64,000 bases of DNA, taken from contig ML679956.1 of NCBI GenBank assembly GCA_007922225.1, positions 71,850,111-71,914,110 of the forward strand, given 5' to 3'. The notes under the pieces are model-generated. The model was given only the letters and a program-made list of their open reading frames with translations, ran no database searches and was not told the DNA's origin. Source of the stretch: Emydura subglobosa. Its lineage: Eukaryota; Chordata; Testudines; Chelidae. The translations under genes and the position numbers were made by a program. The stretch's first letter is position 1; each line of letters starts with the position of its first letter. Shown here piece by piece: positions 50,801-52,524 of the stretch.

Positions 50801-52524
50801 CCAGTGCTTTGGTAAGAAAGGGGACTATATACATAATGTTCTGGATATAGAAGCTCTTTGTATCTATTTACTCCTTAAGAGTCTGGGTTATAAAAAGATA
50901 TAGCCAGCAAAAGTGAATTCCATTTAGCTCCTCCAGAGAATGGCTGGGTGGGTGGTTGGGTGCAGACCATCTAGGGCTGGAAGGTTCTGTCTGGGAACGA
51001 CTGTCTGGAGGAGAAATTGGGGTCTGCAAGGGAGGGGATTTAGGAGGTAGAGGGAGTGTCGGATGATGGTGGAAAGAAGGTTCTGTCTGCACTGGATATT
51101 ATGAGGACACAAAAGAGGGGTTCACAGGATGGTCCAAGAGGACCATGTCTGAGAAGAAGTGTGTGAACAGGAGTATCTTTTTGGATAGGAGATCTGCCTG
51201 AAGGGGGAGTCCTTTCCAGGTGGGTAAAGGAGCTCCCTAGGGGAGTGCTGAATGGGCTGGGATGTCCAGGCACAGTGAATGGGCTGCTGCGGTGTGCGTC
51301 TCTCTCTGTCTCTTTGTGATTCATAGATCCCTAGGCCAGAAGGGACCATTGTGACCATCTGGTCCCACTTCCTGCATAACACAAGCCATAGAACTTCCCC
51401 GAAAAATCCCAAGAGCAGATATTTTAGAAAAACATCCAATCTTGATTTTAAAATGGTTCATGATGGAGAATCCACCATGACCCTTGGTAAGTTGTTTCAA
51501 TGATTATGACCCTCACTGTTAAAAATCGACACCTTGTTTCCAGTCTGAATTTGTCTAGCTTCAACTTCCAGGCATTGGCTCATAGATGGAGGAGGTCTGT
51601 AAGGGTGGAGGTGGCATGGGGAGGAGAGGAGGTGTCTCTGTGGAGGGAGCCTGCAGGAGTGGGGTTTCTGAAGGGGGAGGGACATCTAGGGAGTGTTGGT
51701 CTCTGGGGACTGGGTCTCTGAGGGGGGAAGATCTGGAGAGTTTCAGTCTCTGAGGGGAGCTGGGGTGTCTGTTTCTGAGGGTGGAGGTGGGAGCCTGGGG
51801 GGGTGTCGCTCCCTGAGGGGGAAGGGCCCTGTGGCGTGGTGGTGGTCTCTGAAAGCAGAGTGGGGCTGTCAGTGTCTGAAGGGGGAGGGGGAAGGTGTCG
51901 GTGTCTGAGGGGGAAGGGCCCTGCAGGGGGGTCTGTCTCGGGGGGGGGGCTGTTGGCCTCATGGGGNNNNNNNNNNNNNNNNNNNNNNNNNNNNNNNNNN
52001 NNNNNNNNNNNNNNNNNNNNNNNNNNNNNNNNNNNNNNNNNNNNNNNNNNNNNNNNNNNNNNNNNNNNNNNNNNNNNNNNNNNNNNNNNNNNNNNNNNNN
52101 NNNNNNNNNNNNNNNNNNNNNNNNNNNNNNNNNNNNNNNNNNNNNNNNNNNNNNNNNNNNNNNNNNNNNNNNNNNNNNNNNNNNNNNNNNNNNNNNNNNN
52201 NNNNNNNNNNNNNNNNNNNNNNNNNNNNNNNNNNNNNNNNNNNNNNNNNNNNNNNNNNNNNNNNNNNNNNNNNNNNNNNNNNNNNNNNNNNNNNNNNNNN
52301 NNNNNNNNNNNNNNNNNNNNNNNNNNNNNNNNNNNNNNNNNNNNNNNNNNNNNNNNNNNNNNNNNNGGGGGGGCGCGGCAGGTAGGCGGTCGCTCTCCGA
52401 AGGCAGGGGACGGAGCGGGCCGCGCCCGGTGCGGGGCCCTTACCTGAGCGCGCTCGGAGGCGGGTCTGTGTCGGGACGTGGCGGGCTCACCCTCAGGCCT
52501 CCGGGGGGCCCCGCCCGCCGCCAT
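1..52524 (-). CDS. DLEC1: DLEC1 (CFAP81), 38 coding exons, 3' end outside window
   Basis: Multi-exon vertebrate gene read on the minus strand. Family knowledge: DLEC1 is a large ciliary/sperm-flagellar protein with an N-terminal helical region followed by many Ig-like, ASH/MSP-type beta-sandwich segments; in humans it is a tumour-suppressor candidate silenced by promoter methylation. Seen here: 38 exons flanked by AG and GT whose phases chain without conflict, total 4998 nt, 1666 codons, no internal stop. Diagnostic segments include [60 protein letters not shown] and [12 protein letters not shown]. The model's N-terminus is about 60 residues shorter than the human protein as I remember it. 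The C-terminal ~50 residues, stop codon and poly(A) signal lie beyond position 1. Introns are loaded with transposons but no exon is hit. Exon ends were placed by eye; RNA-seq would settle the micro-exon and exon 1. Confidence 0.93.
675..828 (-). CDS. DLEC1: DLEC1 exon 37
   Basis: Phase 0 to 1, flanked by TTGCAG and GTACTA. Reads [20 protein letters not shown] and CRSYWTALL, matching human VDFGTCFVSQQRVREVYLMN and CRSYWTMLM. Found by direct reading. Confidence 0.92.
905..1140. repeat. MITE remnant
   Basis: TTAATCCACCGCCCTGAGAGGCGGTAG, TTTTTTACACCCCTGAATGA and TAGAGGCTAGACC parallel the MITE half at 25820-25999. Diverged; intron 36. Nothing else recognised between exons 36 and 37. Confidence 0.4.
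2036..2197 (-). CDS. DLEC1: DLEC1 exon 36
   Basis: 54 codons, phase 0 to 0, flanked by CCCCAG and GTAACA. Reads [12 protein letters not shown] and [12 protein letters not shown], matching human LELLSYQKLPAD and LLLEYTNQTTQ. Confidence 0.95.
3100..3295. repeat. DIRS left inverted terminal repeat (3' end of element)
   Basis: Begins AACAAGGTTACTTACC and runs to CCCCAGTCCCTTC. It is the inverted counterpart of the right terminus with scattered substitutions and a small indel. Its outer 60 bases are perfectly complementary to the first half of the internal region. Confidence 0.88.
3334..3433. repeat. DIRS internal complementary region
   Basis: The first 60 bases (TTGGAATGGATATGAGCAAC to GTAAGTAACCTTGTT) are the exact reverse complement of 3100-3161. 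The following ~40 bases (CTCTCTTCGAGTGATTGCTC) are the reverse complement of the right terminus with one mismatch. The region therefore spells the circle junction of the two ends, the template used to restore termini in the DIRS model. Confidence 0.9.
3470..4616 (-). pseudogene. DIRS ORF3: tyrosine recombinase, broken
   Basis: Three frames are needed. 4616-4326 holds the N-terminal core-binding part ([19 protein letters not shown]), ended by TAA. The same frame then continues readable to about 4190. 4185-3943 in another frame carries [13 protein letters not shown] (first catalytic Arg). 3946-3470 in the third frame carries [13 protein letters not shown] (His-x-x-Arg) and [10 protein letters not shown] (the nucleophile Tyr). 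All catalytic residues are visible but dispersed by one stop and two frameshifts. It overlaps the 3' end of ORF2 by ~115 bases, normal for this group. Confidence 0.85.
4501..5538 (-). CDS. DIRS ORF2 C-terminal part: RNase H and methyltransferase-like region
   Basis: Same frame as the RT, cut off by one UGA; the first Met is at 5521-5523. RNase H signatures in order: [11 protein letters not shown] (first Asp), [11 protein letters not shown] (Glu), [16 protein letters not shown] (Asp) and [11 protein letters not shown] (last Asp). Downstream, [16 protein letters not shown] and [14 protein letters not shown] match the DAM-like methyltransferase region reported after RNase H in DIRS elements, by memory. 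Its end overlaps the recombinase frame. Confidence 0.85.
   Translation of the reverse strand, partial: SRFETMGSIIAELHRSPMTTARRCLQLLGHMAASNYVVRLARLKLRPLQVWLASVYVPSTHVLTKVVTIPPQVLSSLHWWMILREVLKGVPFRDLAPSVTLITDASDVGWEAHISGNLGTPGIWSPMERSLHINIRELRAVRLACKTFLRFLKGRAVRILTDNTAAMFYMNRQGGAHSSALCQEATCLWEFAVRHDFHLFAYHLPGNRNDEADRLSRSFSPRHEWSLHQEVAALIFQKWGVPQLDLFASSLNRKCPNYCSLRGREPGSLSDTFLLEWGGALMYAFPPIPLLPQVLLKVKRDKANVILIAPAWPRQYWYSTLLHLSIATPITLPRRCCTRTWIPSI
5539..6363 (-). CDS. DIRS ORF2 N-terminal part: reverse transcriptase
   Basis: The frame opens after a TGA at 6364-6366, in the same frame as ORF1. RT motifs are in order: [20 protein letters not shown] (fingers), [11 protein letters not shown] (motif A Asp), [12 protein letters not shown] (motif B) and [11 protein letters not shown] (motif C, YLDD). 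No canonical ATG leads the frame; translation may start at an internal Met/GTG or by stop bypass or reinitiation after ORF1. The frame stops at a TGA (5539-5541) where CCA-TGA-TCA suggests a CGA codon lost by CpG decay; the RNase H frame continues directly beyond it. Confidence 0.88.
   Translation of the reverse strand, partial: GWRSSVSPELDPPFRNRLRPYYQAWASITSDRWVLGVVLKGYALQLTARPPDSPPITAPLRDPVHKQLLIQEARSLLNLGAIEEVPETEKGKGFYSRYFLIPKAKGGLRPILDLRRLNRYIRRIKFRMVSLASIIPALDPGDWYAALDLKDAYFHISILPRHRRFLRFMIEGGHYQFTALPFGLSSAPRVFTKCMAVVAAYLRHRGVQLFPYLDDWLIKGRSRSQVQDSLELVCATCTRLGLVINELKSTLTPVQRIDFIGATLDVLQTRAFLP
6376..9036 (-). CDS. DIRS ORF1, gag-like nucleocapsid protein, intact
   Basis: 886 codons, open throughout; the likely real start is the second Met (9001-9003, [10 protein letters not shown]), giving ~875 residues. 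Seen: a Cys/His cluster near the N-terminus ([24 protein letters not shown]) that suggests a zinc-binding knuckle, a long Pro/Ala/Ser-rich stretch, an Arg/Ser-rich block around residues 390-465, then a folded-looking C-terminal part ([36 protein letters not shown]). Role in DIRS elements: presumed nucleic-acid binding and particle or RNP formation, poorly characterised. It ends with TGA two codons before a further in-frame stop region and then the RT frame. An open frame this long implies a fairly young insertion. Confidence 0.85.
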   Translation of the reverse strand: MIALRGLYRRAMPGSAGFKSCSICSKQFAVSDPHDRCLRCLGEQHRKEKCKICKSFKPRIQKEREARLKVLLMESALRPASEPSRSPAPSGRSVQSAPPAPTAAPKPSVPKKAKQSGTASMDSSLRPHMQGEPQETPQPRAVEVPPAPVSPRREPPPTPGSGGALLQGPSTPEVFVAAKALLALPTPPSPPQPRGAGLASRGKPALGSPGGWRKHRSPSSPRRPRRVESASPPGSDSKSSSASAPRHRGRSGGTKSQRKSVSEDSDTSHSSGSSSPVRGRSRHHSLSKAHPEALLTPAATAPSPPAPTAAQTMPTLVAMPALSTASYVSVSWSTLTGQAMVPPGLPAPGGAVPSAPAYPPAQMYAAYTAPGLPTSALLTSAPLTSAPGKPVRSRSASSACSRTSRRSQSRSGKHRFKRSGRRRRRSTSSSSRSSSRGHRRRRHRSYYSSQSRSPPKGRKRRSGGSSHKRQYGDTQQPPMPGWPQGPWQWPYWGPWSAQPGQAAESLHSVVAQPPPPPAQLAPQLPSDRESDPEEGPSTGPVPLSSSSSRDEGTSRDHRAPLFDFRAHQDLLKRYAQIRGYPLKEMSEEEDPLFGLSGSSGPSRVALPVHERVMKIVKPLWQTPSSVPPTSKGTERKYYVPKENFEFLYNHPLPGTLVVDAANRRDRQGGQGSTPKDKEGKKLDLFGRKVYSTAALQLRVANHQALLGKYNQNLWGSMQRLISALPADQAADLATLAQEGETVARAVLQSASDAADTAGRAMASAIVMRRCSWLQASGLSVEVQQAIQDLPFEGSAVFSERTDDKLHALKDSRATLRSLGLYTPQALRRQSRPQPQRQPPPPPRQAPRATQRGQERFRGPNRRGRQGSSAWTQHGAKTGSGNGNKHF
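9173..9354. repeat. DIRS right inverted terminal repeat (5' end of element)
   Basis: Reverse complement of the left repeat; ends CACTCGAAGAGAGAAC. It lies ~140 bp upstream of ORF1 and contains the TATA-like promoter. Confidence 0.88.
9205..9216 (-). promoter_or_regulatory. TATA box in DIRS 5' terminal repeat
   Basis: The minus strand reads GCGGTATAAAGGGC, about 200 bases before the ORF1 start, positioned to drive DIRS transcription. The same box (CAGTATAAAGGG) exists on the plus strand in the left repeat near 3253. Confidence 0.6.
9519..9713 (-). CDS. DLEC1: DLEC1 exon 35
   Basis: 65 codons, phase 0 to 0, flanked by CTTCAG and GTAGGT. Reads [20 protein letters not shown] and ends HPQQTML. 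The DIRS retrotransposon occupies the following intron; the donor lies about 165 bp from its end. Confidence 0.94.
10313..10397 (-). CDS. DLEC1: DLEC1 exon 34
   Basis: Phase 2 to 0, flanked by ATTCAG and GTGAGT. Reads [18 protein letters not shown], matching human FQCQASDLIPEQPCSG. Confidence 0.93.
10501..10595 (-). CDS. DLEC1: DLEC1 exon 33
   Basis: Phase 0 to 2, flanked by TGTCAG and GTAAGT. Reads [19 protein letters not shown], matching human VGPLKLDLHSYVRPAQL. Confidence 0.92.
10895..11112 (+). repeat. MIR-like SINE
   Basis: Contains CACAGCTGAGGATCTCAAAG, CAGCAGCTGGTAAG, TAAGTGACATGTCG and GGCAGAGCTGGAAATAGAAC, in the order of a MIR/CORE-SINE 3' body. A second ancient repeat (CATTGTGCTAGGTACTGTAC) follows at 11150-11260. 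Confidence 0.6.
11521..11643 (-). CDS. DLEC1: DLEC1 exon 32
   Basis: 41 codons, phase 0 to 0, flanked by TTTCAG and GTAAAT. Reads [17 protein letters not shown] and [15 protein letters not shown]. Confidence 0.95.
12146..12170. repeat. poly(T) tract
   Basis: A run of about 24 T in DLEC1 intron 31, possibly the tail of an antisense retrocopy, though none is recognisable. Confidence 0.9.
12696..12848 (-). CDS. DLEC1: DLEC1 exon 31
   Basis: 51 codons, phase 0 to 0, flanked by CTGTAG and GTAAGC. Starts in an acidic linker and ends [20 protein letters not shown], matching human [14 protein letters not shown]. Confidence 0.95.
13027..13071. repeat. perfect 15-bp inverted repeat with AAGTCAGTGG core
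   Basis: CCCTGACCTCCCACT (13027-13041) and AGTGGGAGGTCAGGG (13057-13071) with a 15-base centre TGAAG-TCAGTGGGAGC-like. A member of the small dispersed palindrome family. Confidence 0.75.
13218..15605 (-). mobile_element. CR1 LINE, 5'-truncated, 2.4 kb, decayed
   Basis: Same strand as DLEC1, intron 30. In element order: endonuclease remnant (15601-15311, [10 protein letters not shown] and [14 protein letters not shown]), RT palm remnant (14335-14045, [16 protein letters not shown] then KFADDKN, where the FADD box is still recognisable), RT C-terminus (13828-13616, [18 protein letters not shown] and [13 protein letters not shown]), and a 3' end at about 13218. Several stops and frameshifts separate the pieces, so it is an inactive fossil. 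Confidence 0.85.
16315..16535 (-). CDS. DLEC1: DLEC1 exon 30
   Basis: Phase 1 to 0, flanked by ATTCAG and GTAAGA. Reads [19 protein letters not shown] and [14 protein letters not shown], followed by an acidic Ser/Thr-rich linker. Confidence 0.95.
16536..16794. other. unassigned intron sequence
   Basis: Between exon 30 and a CR1 fragment. I see no exon, repeat family or RNA gene. Confidence 0.5.
16795..17345 (-). mobile_element. CR1 LINE 3' fragment
   Basis: The minus strand reads [19 protein letters not shown] then IEVYKTVN, the C-terminal end of the CR1 reverse transcriptase ORF, followed by 3' UTR text with ATTAGCTATGATG. 5'-truncated; intron 29. Confidence 0.75.
17889..17959 (-). CDS. 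DLEC1: DLEC1 exon 29
   Basis: 71 nt, phase 2 to 1, flanked by TCCCAG and GTAAGG. Reads [19 protein letters not shown], nearly identical to human FGTQVSGGDTVTRTLRLNN. Confidence 0.95.
18507..18622 (-). CDS. DLEC1: DLEC1 exon 28
   Basis: Phase 0 to 2, flanked by TCTTAG and GTATAG. Reads [20 protein letters not shown], matching human VGDLLPEVIPVHMAAVGCPI. Confidence 0.93.
19192..19343 (-). CDS. DLEC1: DLEC1 exon 27
   Basis: Phase 1 to 0, flanked by TTTCAG and GTAGGT. Reads [17 protein letters not shown] and [20 protein letters not shown], matching human LSHGKG and NMWGEYWDNLI. Confidence 0.95.
19515..20007. mobile_element. hAT MITE, 493 bp
   Basis: Inverted ends CAGAGGTTCCCAAACTTT and, on the right inverted, CAGGGGTTCCCAAACTGTGG. 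Flanked by perfect 8-bp target duplications CTCTAGAG (19507-19514 and 20008-20015), which fit the hAT nTnnnnAn pattern. It lies in DLEC1 intron 26, 170 bp from exon 27. No coding capacity. Confidence 0.88.
20981..21027 (-). CDS. DLEC1: DLEC1 exon 26 (47-nt micro-exon)
   Basis: Phase 2 to 1, the only solution I found that bridges exon 25 (phase 2 out) and exon 27 (needs 1 nt in). Reads [14 protein letters not shown]. With the next exon it gives [15 protein letters not shown], aligning position by position to human KREQLDFMESMLSHG. The acceptor is a tandem CAGCAG, so one Ser may be optional. The donor GTATTA is weak. Confidence 0.62.
21088..21147 (-). CDS. DLEC1: DLEC1 exon 25
   Basis: 60 nt, phase 2 to 2, flanked by CCACAG and GTATGA. 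Reads [19 protein letters not shown], a basic linker that only loosely resembles human SLSKKTSLPN. Support rests mainly on phase and splice sites. Confidence 0.65.
21732..21920 (-). CDS. DLEC1: DLEC1 exon 24
   Basis: Phase 2 to 2, flanked by TTATAG and GTAAGA. Reads [19 protein letters not shown] then [19 protein letters not shown], near-identical in pattern to human. Confidence 0.95.
22646..22776 (-). CDS. DLEC1: DLEC1 exon 23
   Basis: Phase 0 to 2, flanked by TGTTAG and GTAAAT. Reads [20 protein letters not shown] then [15 protein letters not shown], matching human LVLGISGKPQGLQVAITI. The preceding intron hosts the nested hAT insertion. Confidence 0.92.
23371..23560. repeat. 84-bp tandem repeat, ~2.3 units
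   Basis: Unit starting GGGGGAGGCGGGCAGCAGCC recurs at 23371, 23455 and (degenerate) 23539. The period of 84 is a multiple of three, so frames stay open on both strands; this explains the long Pro/Gly-rich ORFs, which I do not call as genes. Confidence 0.8.
24061..24091. repeat. perfect 13-bp inverted repeat
   Basis: AATTTCACTGCTC, a 5-base centre TAGCT, then GAGCAGTGAAATT. It lies inside the hAT-type element where GC-rich tandem sequence gives way to the TATA-bearing segment, perhaps a junction of joined elements. Confidence 0.75.
24120..25340 (+). mobile_element. LTR- or gypsy-like cargo segment with TATA box and acidic ORF
   Basis: A block GGAAGG..CAGTG..CCCCCGGAGTCTGGACC occurs at both ends (near 24148 and 25274), about 1.1 kb apart. 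Between them lie GGGCAGTATAAAAGACAGG (24363) and an 83-codon ORF (24620-24871) starting [20 protein letters not shown], very rich in Glu and Pro. The layout suggests a captured fragment of a retroelement or of a gene's 5' end. I do not recognise the protein. Confidence 0.4.
25081..25178. repeat. 50-bp tandem duplication
   Basis: GCCCTGCCTGGGGCCCGGGG...CTTGCTTGC repeats once with few differences, inside the hAT-type element. Confidence 0.8.
26399..26509 (-). CDS. DLEC1: DLEC1 exon 22
   Basis: 37 codons, phase 0 to 0, flanked by TGACAG and GTAAGT. Reads [20 protein letters not shown], aligning to human AEFCMVTVSPKHGLLGPSEE. Confidence 0.92.
26857..27047. mobile_element. inverted pair of a Penelope-like-associated repeat
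   Basis: The left arm (26864-26928) is the reverse complement of the right arm (26945-27010). Both carry GTTAGTCTTTAAGGTGCTAC and AAGCTTATGCCC. The right side ends TAATACGGCTACCCCTCTGG, a sequence frequent in sauropsid genomes. The minus arm carries a hammerhead-like core. Assignment to Penelope-like elements is inferred from the ribozyme-like motif and head-to-head layout, not from protein. Confidence 0.55.
26905..26945 (-). ncRNA. candidate hammerhead ribozyme motif, core mutated
   Basis: On the minus strand CTGATGA is followed by A, a 5-bp stem GTGGG/CCCAC with a 6-base loop, then AAAA where the hammerhead core needs GAAA. The mirrored plus copy at 26945 onward keeps CCCACGAAAGC but lacks CTGATGA. 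The motif fits minimal hammerheads reported in Penelope-like elements. This copy is probably inactive. Confidence 0.45.
27165..27345 (+). repeat. possible tRNA-derived SINE fragment
   Basis: Contains AGGTCCCAGGTTTAATTCC, which resembles a pol III B box, after a GCCTTAAAGCAAG segment. No clear A box or foldable cloverleaf. Weak support. Confidence 0.3.
27413..27566 (-). CDS. DLEC1: DLEC1 exon 21
   Basis: Phase 2 to 0, flanked by TTCCAG and GTAAGT. Reads [15 protein letters not shown] and [20 protein letters not shown]. Confidence 0.94.
27806..27945 (-). CDS. DLEC1: DLEC1 exon 20
   Basis: Phase 0 to 2, flanked by ATCTAG and GTGAGG. Reads [19 protein letters not shown] and [14 protein letters not shown]. 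Confidence 0.92.
28220..29726. other. DLEC1 intron 19, no recognised gene
   Basis: AT-rich unique-looking sequence. A GGCCCAGTCCTGCAAGGTGC palindromic-repeat end near 29355 is the only family signal. Confidence 0.5.
29727..29885 (-). CDS. DLEC1: DLEC1 exon 19
   Basis: 53 codons, phase 0 to 0, flanked by TCCTAG and GTGAGT. Reads [19 protein letters not shown] and [19 protein letters not shown]. Confidence 0.94.
30090..31210. mobile_element. solo LTR with TTCAT target duplication
   Basis: A 1121-bp insertion starting TGTGACCCAGGGAGTC and ending CCCACAGTGTCACA, flanked by TTCAT at 30085-30089 and 31211-31215. TG/CA ends plus a 5-bp duplication indicate an LTR. No internal gag/pol is present, so it is a solo LTR left by recombination. 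ERV and Gypsy-type are both possible, and orientation is undecided. Confidence 0.75.
31300..31349. repeat. near-perfect palindrome, MITE-like
   Basis: AAAGCCCACTGAAGTCAATG is mirrored by CATTAACTTCAGTGGGCTTT with an 8-base centre, embedded in GGCCTGAGC...GATTAGGCCC ends. It belongs to the same dispersed AAGTCAATGG family as other copies here. Confidence 0.65.
32215..32680 (+). repeat. G-rich degenerate minisatellite
   Basis: About ten imperfect units built on CCTTGGCATGGGGA / CCCCTGGCATGGGG with GGGGAGG spacers, unit length roughly 35-50 bases. It lies in DLEC1 intron 18. The long open frames through it are products of its composition. Confidence 0.65.
32970..33100 (-). CDS. DLEC1: DLEC1 exon 18
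   Basis: Phase 1 to 0, flanked by TTCTAG and GTGAGA. Reads [19 protein letters not shown] and ILHVEAAFK, matching human ELNFTGG. Confidence 0.95.
33358..33451 (-). CDS. DLEC1: DLEC1 exon 17
   Basis: Phase 0 to 1, flanked by TTTTAG and GTAAAG. Reads [17 protein letters not shown] then [10 protein letters not shown], start of another Ig-like segment. Confidence 0.93.
33901..34072 (-). CDS. DLEC1: DLEC1 exon 16
   Basis: Phase 2 to 0, flanked by ACACAG and GTTTGT. Contains [20 protein letters not shown] and [15 protein letters not shown], highly conserved. Confidence 0.95.
34388..34485. repeat. small palindromic MITE copy
   Basis: GGTTACACTGGTGTATATCT is mirrored by AGATATACATCAGTGTAACT around a CCAATGG core. 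One of several such copies in these introns. Confidence 0.6.
35607..35665 (-). CDS. DLEC1: DLEC1 exon 15
   Basis: Small exon, phase 0 to 2, flanked by ATATAG and GTAAGC. Reads [19 protein letters not shown]. Confidence 0.92.
36170..38412. mobile_element. LTR-type element with 5-bp target duplication, possibly composite
   Basis: Begins TGTGACACTGAGCC and ends ATGGTCACA, flanked on both sides by GAGTC (36165-36169 and 38413-38417). TG...CA ends and a 5-bp duplication fit an LTR retrotransposon. No gag or pol frame is present. The left 1 kb ends with an AATAAATCTTAGTTTAG poly(A)-like region near 36960. The right half reads like a second LTR-like sequence in the opposite sense. A solo LTR with a nested insertion is the likeliest reading. 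Confidence 0.6.
38866..39058 (-). CDS. DLEC1: DLEC1 exon 14
   Basis: Phase 2 to 0, flanked by TTCCAG and GTACTG. Reads [20 protein letters not shown] and [15 protein letters not shown], an ASH-like domain with the classical PxxxxEF pattern. Confidence 0.95.
39236..39752 (+). mobile_element. CR1 LINE 3' fragment
   Basis: Degenerate CR1 3' coding and UTR text: GAGAGAGTCCAGAGCTAAGC, GGGGGGACCTGATAACAGTC and GATCCCTTCCACCCCTACA. Plus strand, opposite to DLEC1, in intron 13. About 0.5 kb and 5'-truncated. Confidence 0.8.
40600..40745 (+). repeat. ancient dispersed repeat (GGGTCCCATTGTGCTAGGCA type)
   Basis: TTATTATTATTTCATTACAG, then GCCCAGTGGCACC, GGGGTCCCATTGTGCTAGGC and a TGTGGTCCTTATCCCAAAC block. 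Similar copies lie near 11150-11260 and 59630-59730. It is a common sauropsid interspersed repeat, but I cannot name the family with certainty. Confidence 0.5.
41106..41268 (-). CDS. DLEC1: DLEC1 exon 13
   Basis: Phase 1 to 2, flanked by TTGCAG and GTACGT. Reads [16 protein letters not shown] and ends EKQLLIRNS. The donor region GTACGTAG offers two in-line GT sites; the one chosen keeps the human NAT/HVEL junction. Confidence 0.92.
42284..42374 (-). CDS. DLEC1: DLEC1 exon 12
   Basis: Phase 0 to 1, flanked by TTTTAG and GTTTGT. Reads [19 protein letters not shown] then DNCQIND, conserved with human. Confidence 0.93.
42988..43080 (-). CDS. DLEC1: DLEC1 exon 11
   Basis: 31 codons, phase 0 to 0, flanked by TTCGAG and GTTAGT. 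Reads [20 protein letters not shown]. Confidence 0.93.
43455..43591 (-). CDS. DLEC1: DLEC1 exon 10
   Basis: Phase 1 to 0, flanked by TTGCAG and GTAAGT. Reads [17 protein letters not shown] and [13 protein letters not shown], near-identical to the human exon. Confidence 0.95.
43882..44055 (-). CDS. DLEC1: DLEC1 exon 9
   Basis: Phase 1 to 1, flanked by TCCTAG and GTGGGT. Contains [16 protein letters not shown], the typical ASH/MSP-like 'PGM' turn, and ends KRPPPVLT. Confidence 0.93.
44616..44703 (-). CDS. DLEC1: DLEC1 exon 8
   Basis: Phase 0 to 1, flanked by ATGAAG and GTAAGT. Reads [17 protein letters not shown] then [12 protein letters not shown], an Ig-like strand pattern conserved with human. 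Confidence 0.92.
44745..44840 (+). repeat. MIR-like SINE fragment
   Basis: Contains ATTAATTCTCACAACATGCC followed by GGTAGGTATT and a CAGAAAACTGA block, the typical 3' MIR/CORE-SINE text. It lies in intron 7 just upstream of exon 8. Confidence 0.5.
45080..45161 (-). CDS. DLEC1: DLEC1 exon 7
   Basis: Phase 2 to 0, flanked by TTTCAG and GTAAGA. Reads [19 protein letters not shown], the first strand of the first Ig-like segment. Confidence 0.92.
45415..45635 (-). CDS. DLEC1: DLEC1 exon 6
   Basis: Phase 0 to 2, flanked by TCAAAG and GTACAT. Contains [18 protein letters not shown] and [11 protein letters not shown], the best conserved N-terminal motif of the family. Confidence 0.95.
45906..46102 (-). 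CDS. DLEC1: DLEC1 exon 5
   Basis: Phase 1 to 0, flanked by CTGCAG and GTATAT. Codes for a Ser/Thr-rich low-complexity linker ([15 protein letters not shown] to TKKPSSK), poorly conserved across vertebrates as far as I can judge. It stays open and its phases fit both neighbours. Confidence 0.85.
46103..47677. other. DLEC1 intron 4, AT-rich with repeats
   Basis: No exon needed or seen. Contains an AAT microsatellite-like stretch near 46350, a MIR-like fragment near 46480-46580, low-complexity TTTTG-rich text and the foldback MITE at its promoter-side end. Confidence 0.6.
47270..47557. repeat. foldback MITE with long inverted arms
   Basis: The left arm GGGCTTGTCTATATGAATAC and the reverse complement of the right arm, GGGCATTTCCATATGAGCAC, stay alignable for roughly 110 bases each. 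The element is almost entirely palindromic. It has no coding capacity; a hAT-type MITE is the likely class. The target duplication is unclear. Confidence 0.65.
47678..47788 (-). CDS. DLEC1: DLEC1 exon 4
   Basis: Phase 1 to 1, flanked by TTGTAG and GTAACT. Reads [18 protein letters not shown] then [10 protein letters not shown], conserved with human SRWC-x5-LLRKHHLI. Confidence 0.93.
48381..48537 (-). CDS. DLEC1: DLEC1 exon 3
   Basis: Residues 75-127, phase 0 to 1, flanked by TGCCAG and GTCAGG. Contains [19 protein letters not shown], a charged probable coiled-coil helix, and ends VGLPP before the split codon. Confidence 0.93.
48968..49116 (+). mobile_element. CR1 LINE 3' end
   Basis: Carries AAGCTGCGGCTTGACAAA and GACCTCCTGAGGTCCCTTCC and ends TCTATGATTC, the characteristic CR1 3' terminus. 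GATTCA flanks both ends and may be a short target duplication. Strongly 5'-truncated. Confidence 0.85.
50522..50662 (-). CDS. DLEC1: DLEC1 exon 2
   Basis: 47 codons (residues 28-74), phase 0 to 0, flanked by CCTTTAG and GTAAAG. Reads [15 protein letters not shown] and ends FVDELQK, closely matching the conserved vertebrate N-terminal segment. Confidence 0.93.
51310..51585 (-). mobile_element. CR1 LINE 3' fragment
   Basis: Contains the sauropsid CR1-type sequence CCAGAAGGGACCATTGTGA followed by TCCAATCTTGATTTTAAAA. This is the same family as the 13.2 kb copy, seen in antisense, and is short and 5'-truncated. Confidence 0.65.
51590..51966 (+). repeat. G-rich degenerate minisatellite
   Basis: Imperfect repeats of a unit like GTCTCTGAGGGGGAAGGG with many runs of four or more G on the plus strand, ending at the assembly gap. 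The tract lies in DLEC1 intron 1, so the transcript carries C-runs. Related G-rich text continues left to about 50940 in a looser form. Confidence 0.7.
51967..52366. other. assembly gap, 400 N
   Basis: Exactly 400 undetermined bases in DLEC1 intron 1, between a G-rich repeat tract and the CpG block. The round size suggests an estimated or placeholder length. No coding sequence of the model is needed from it. Confidence 0.99.

Noticed and set aside
51580..52524. 314-codon ORF running through the N gap
   Set aside because: Only its first 27 codons are used, up to the GTAAGG donor at 52443; the rest passes through unknown bases and a minisatellite.
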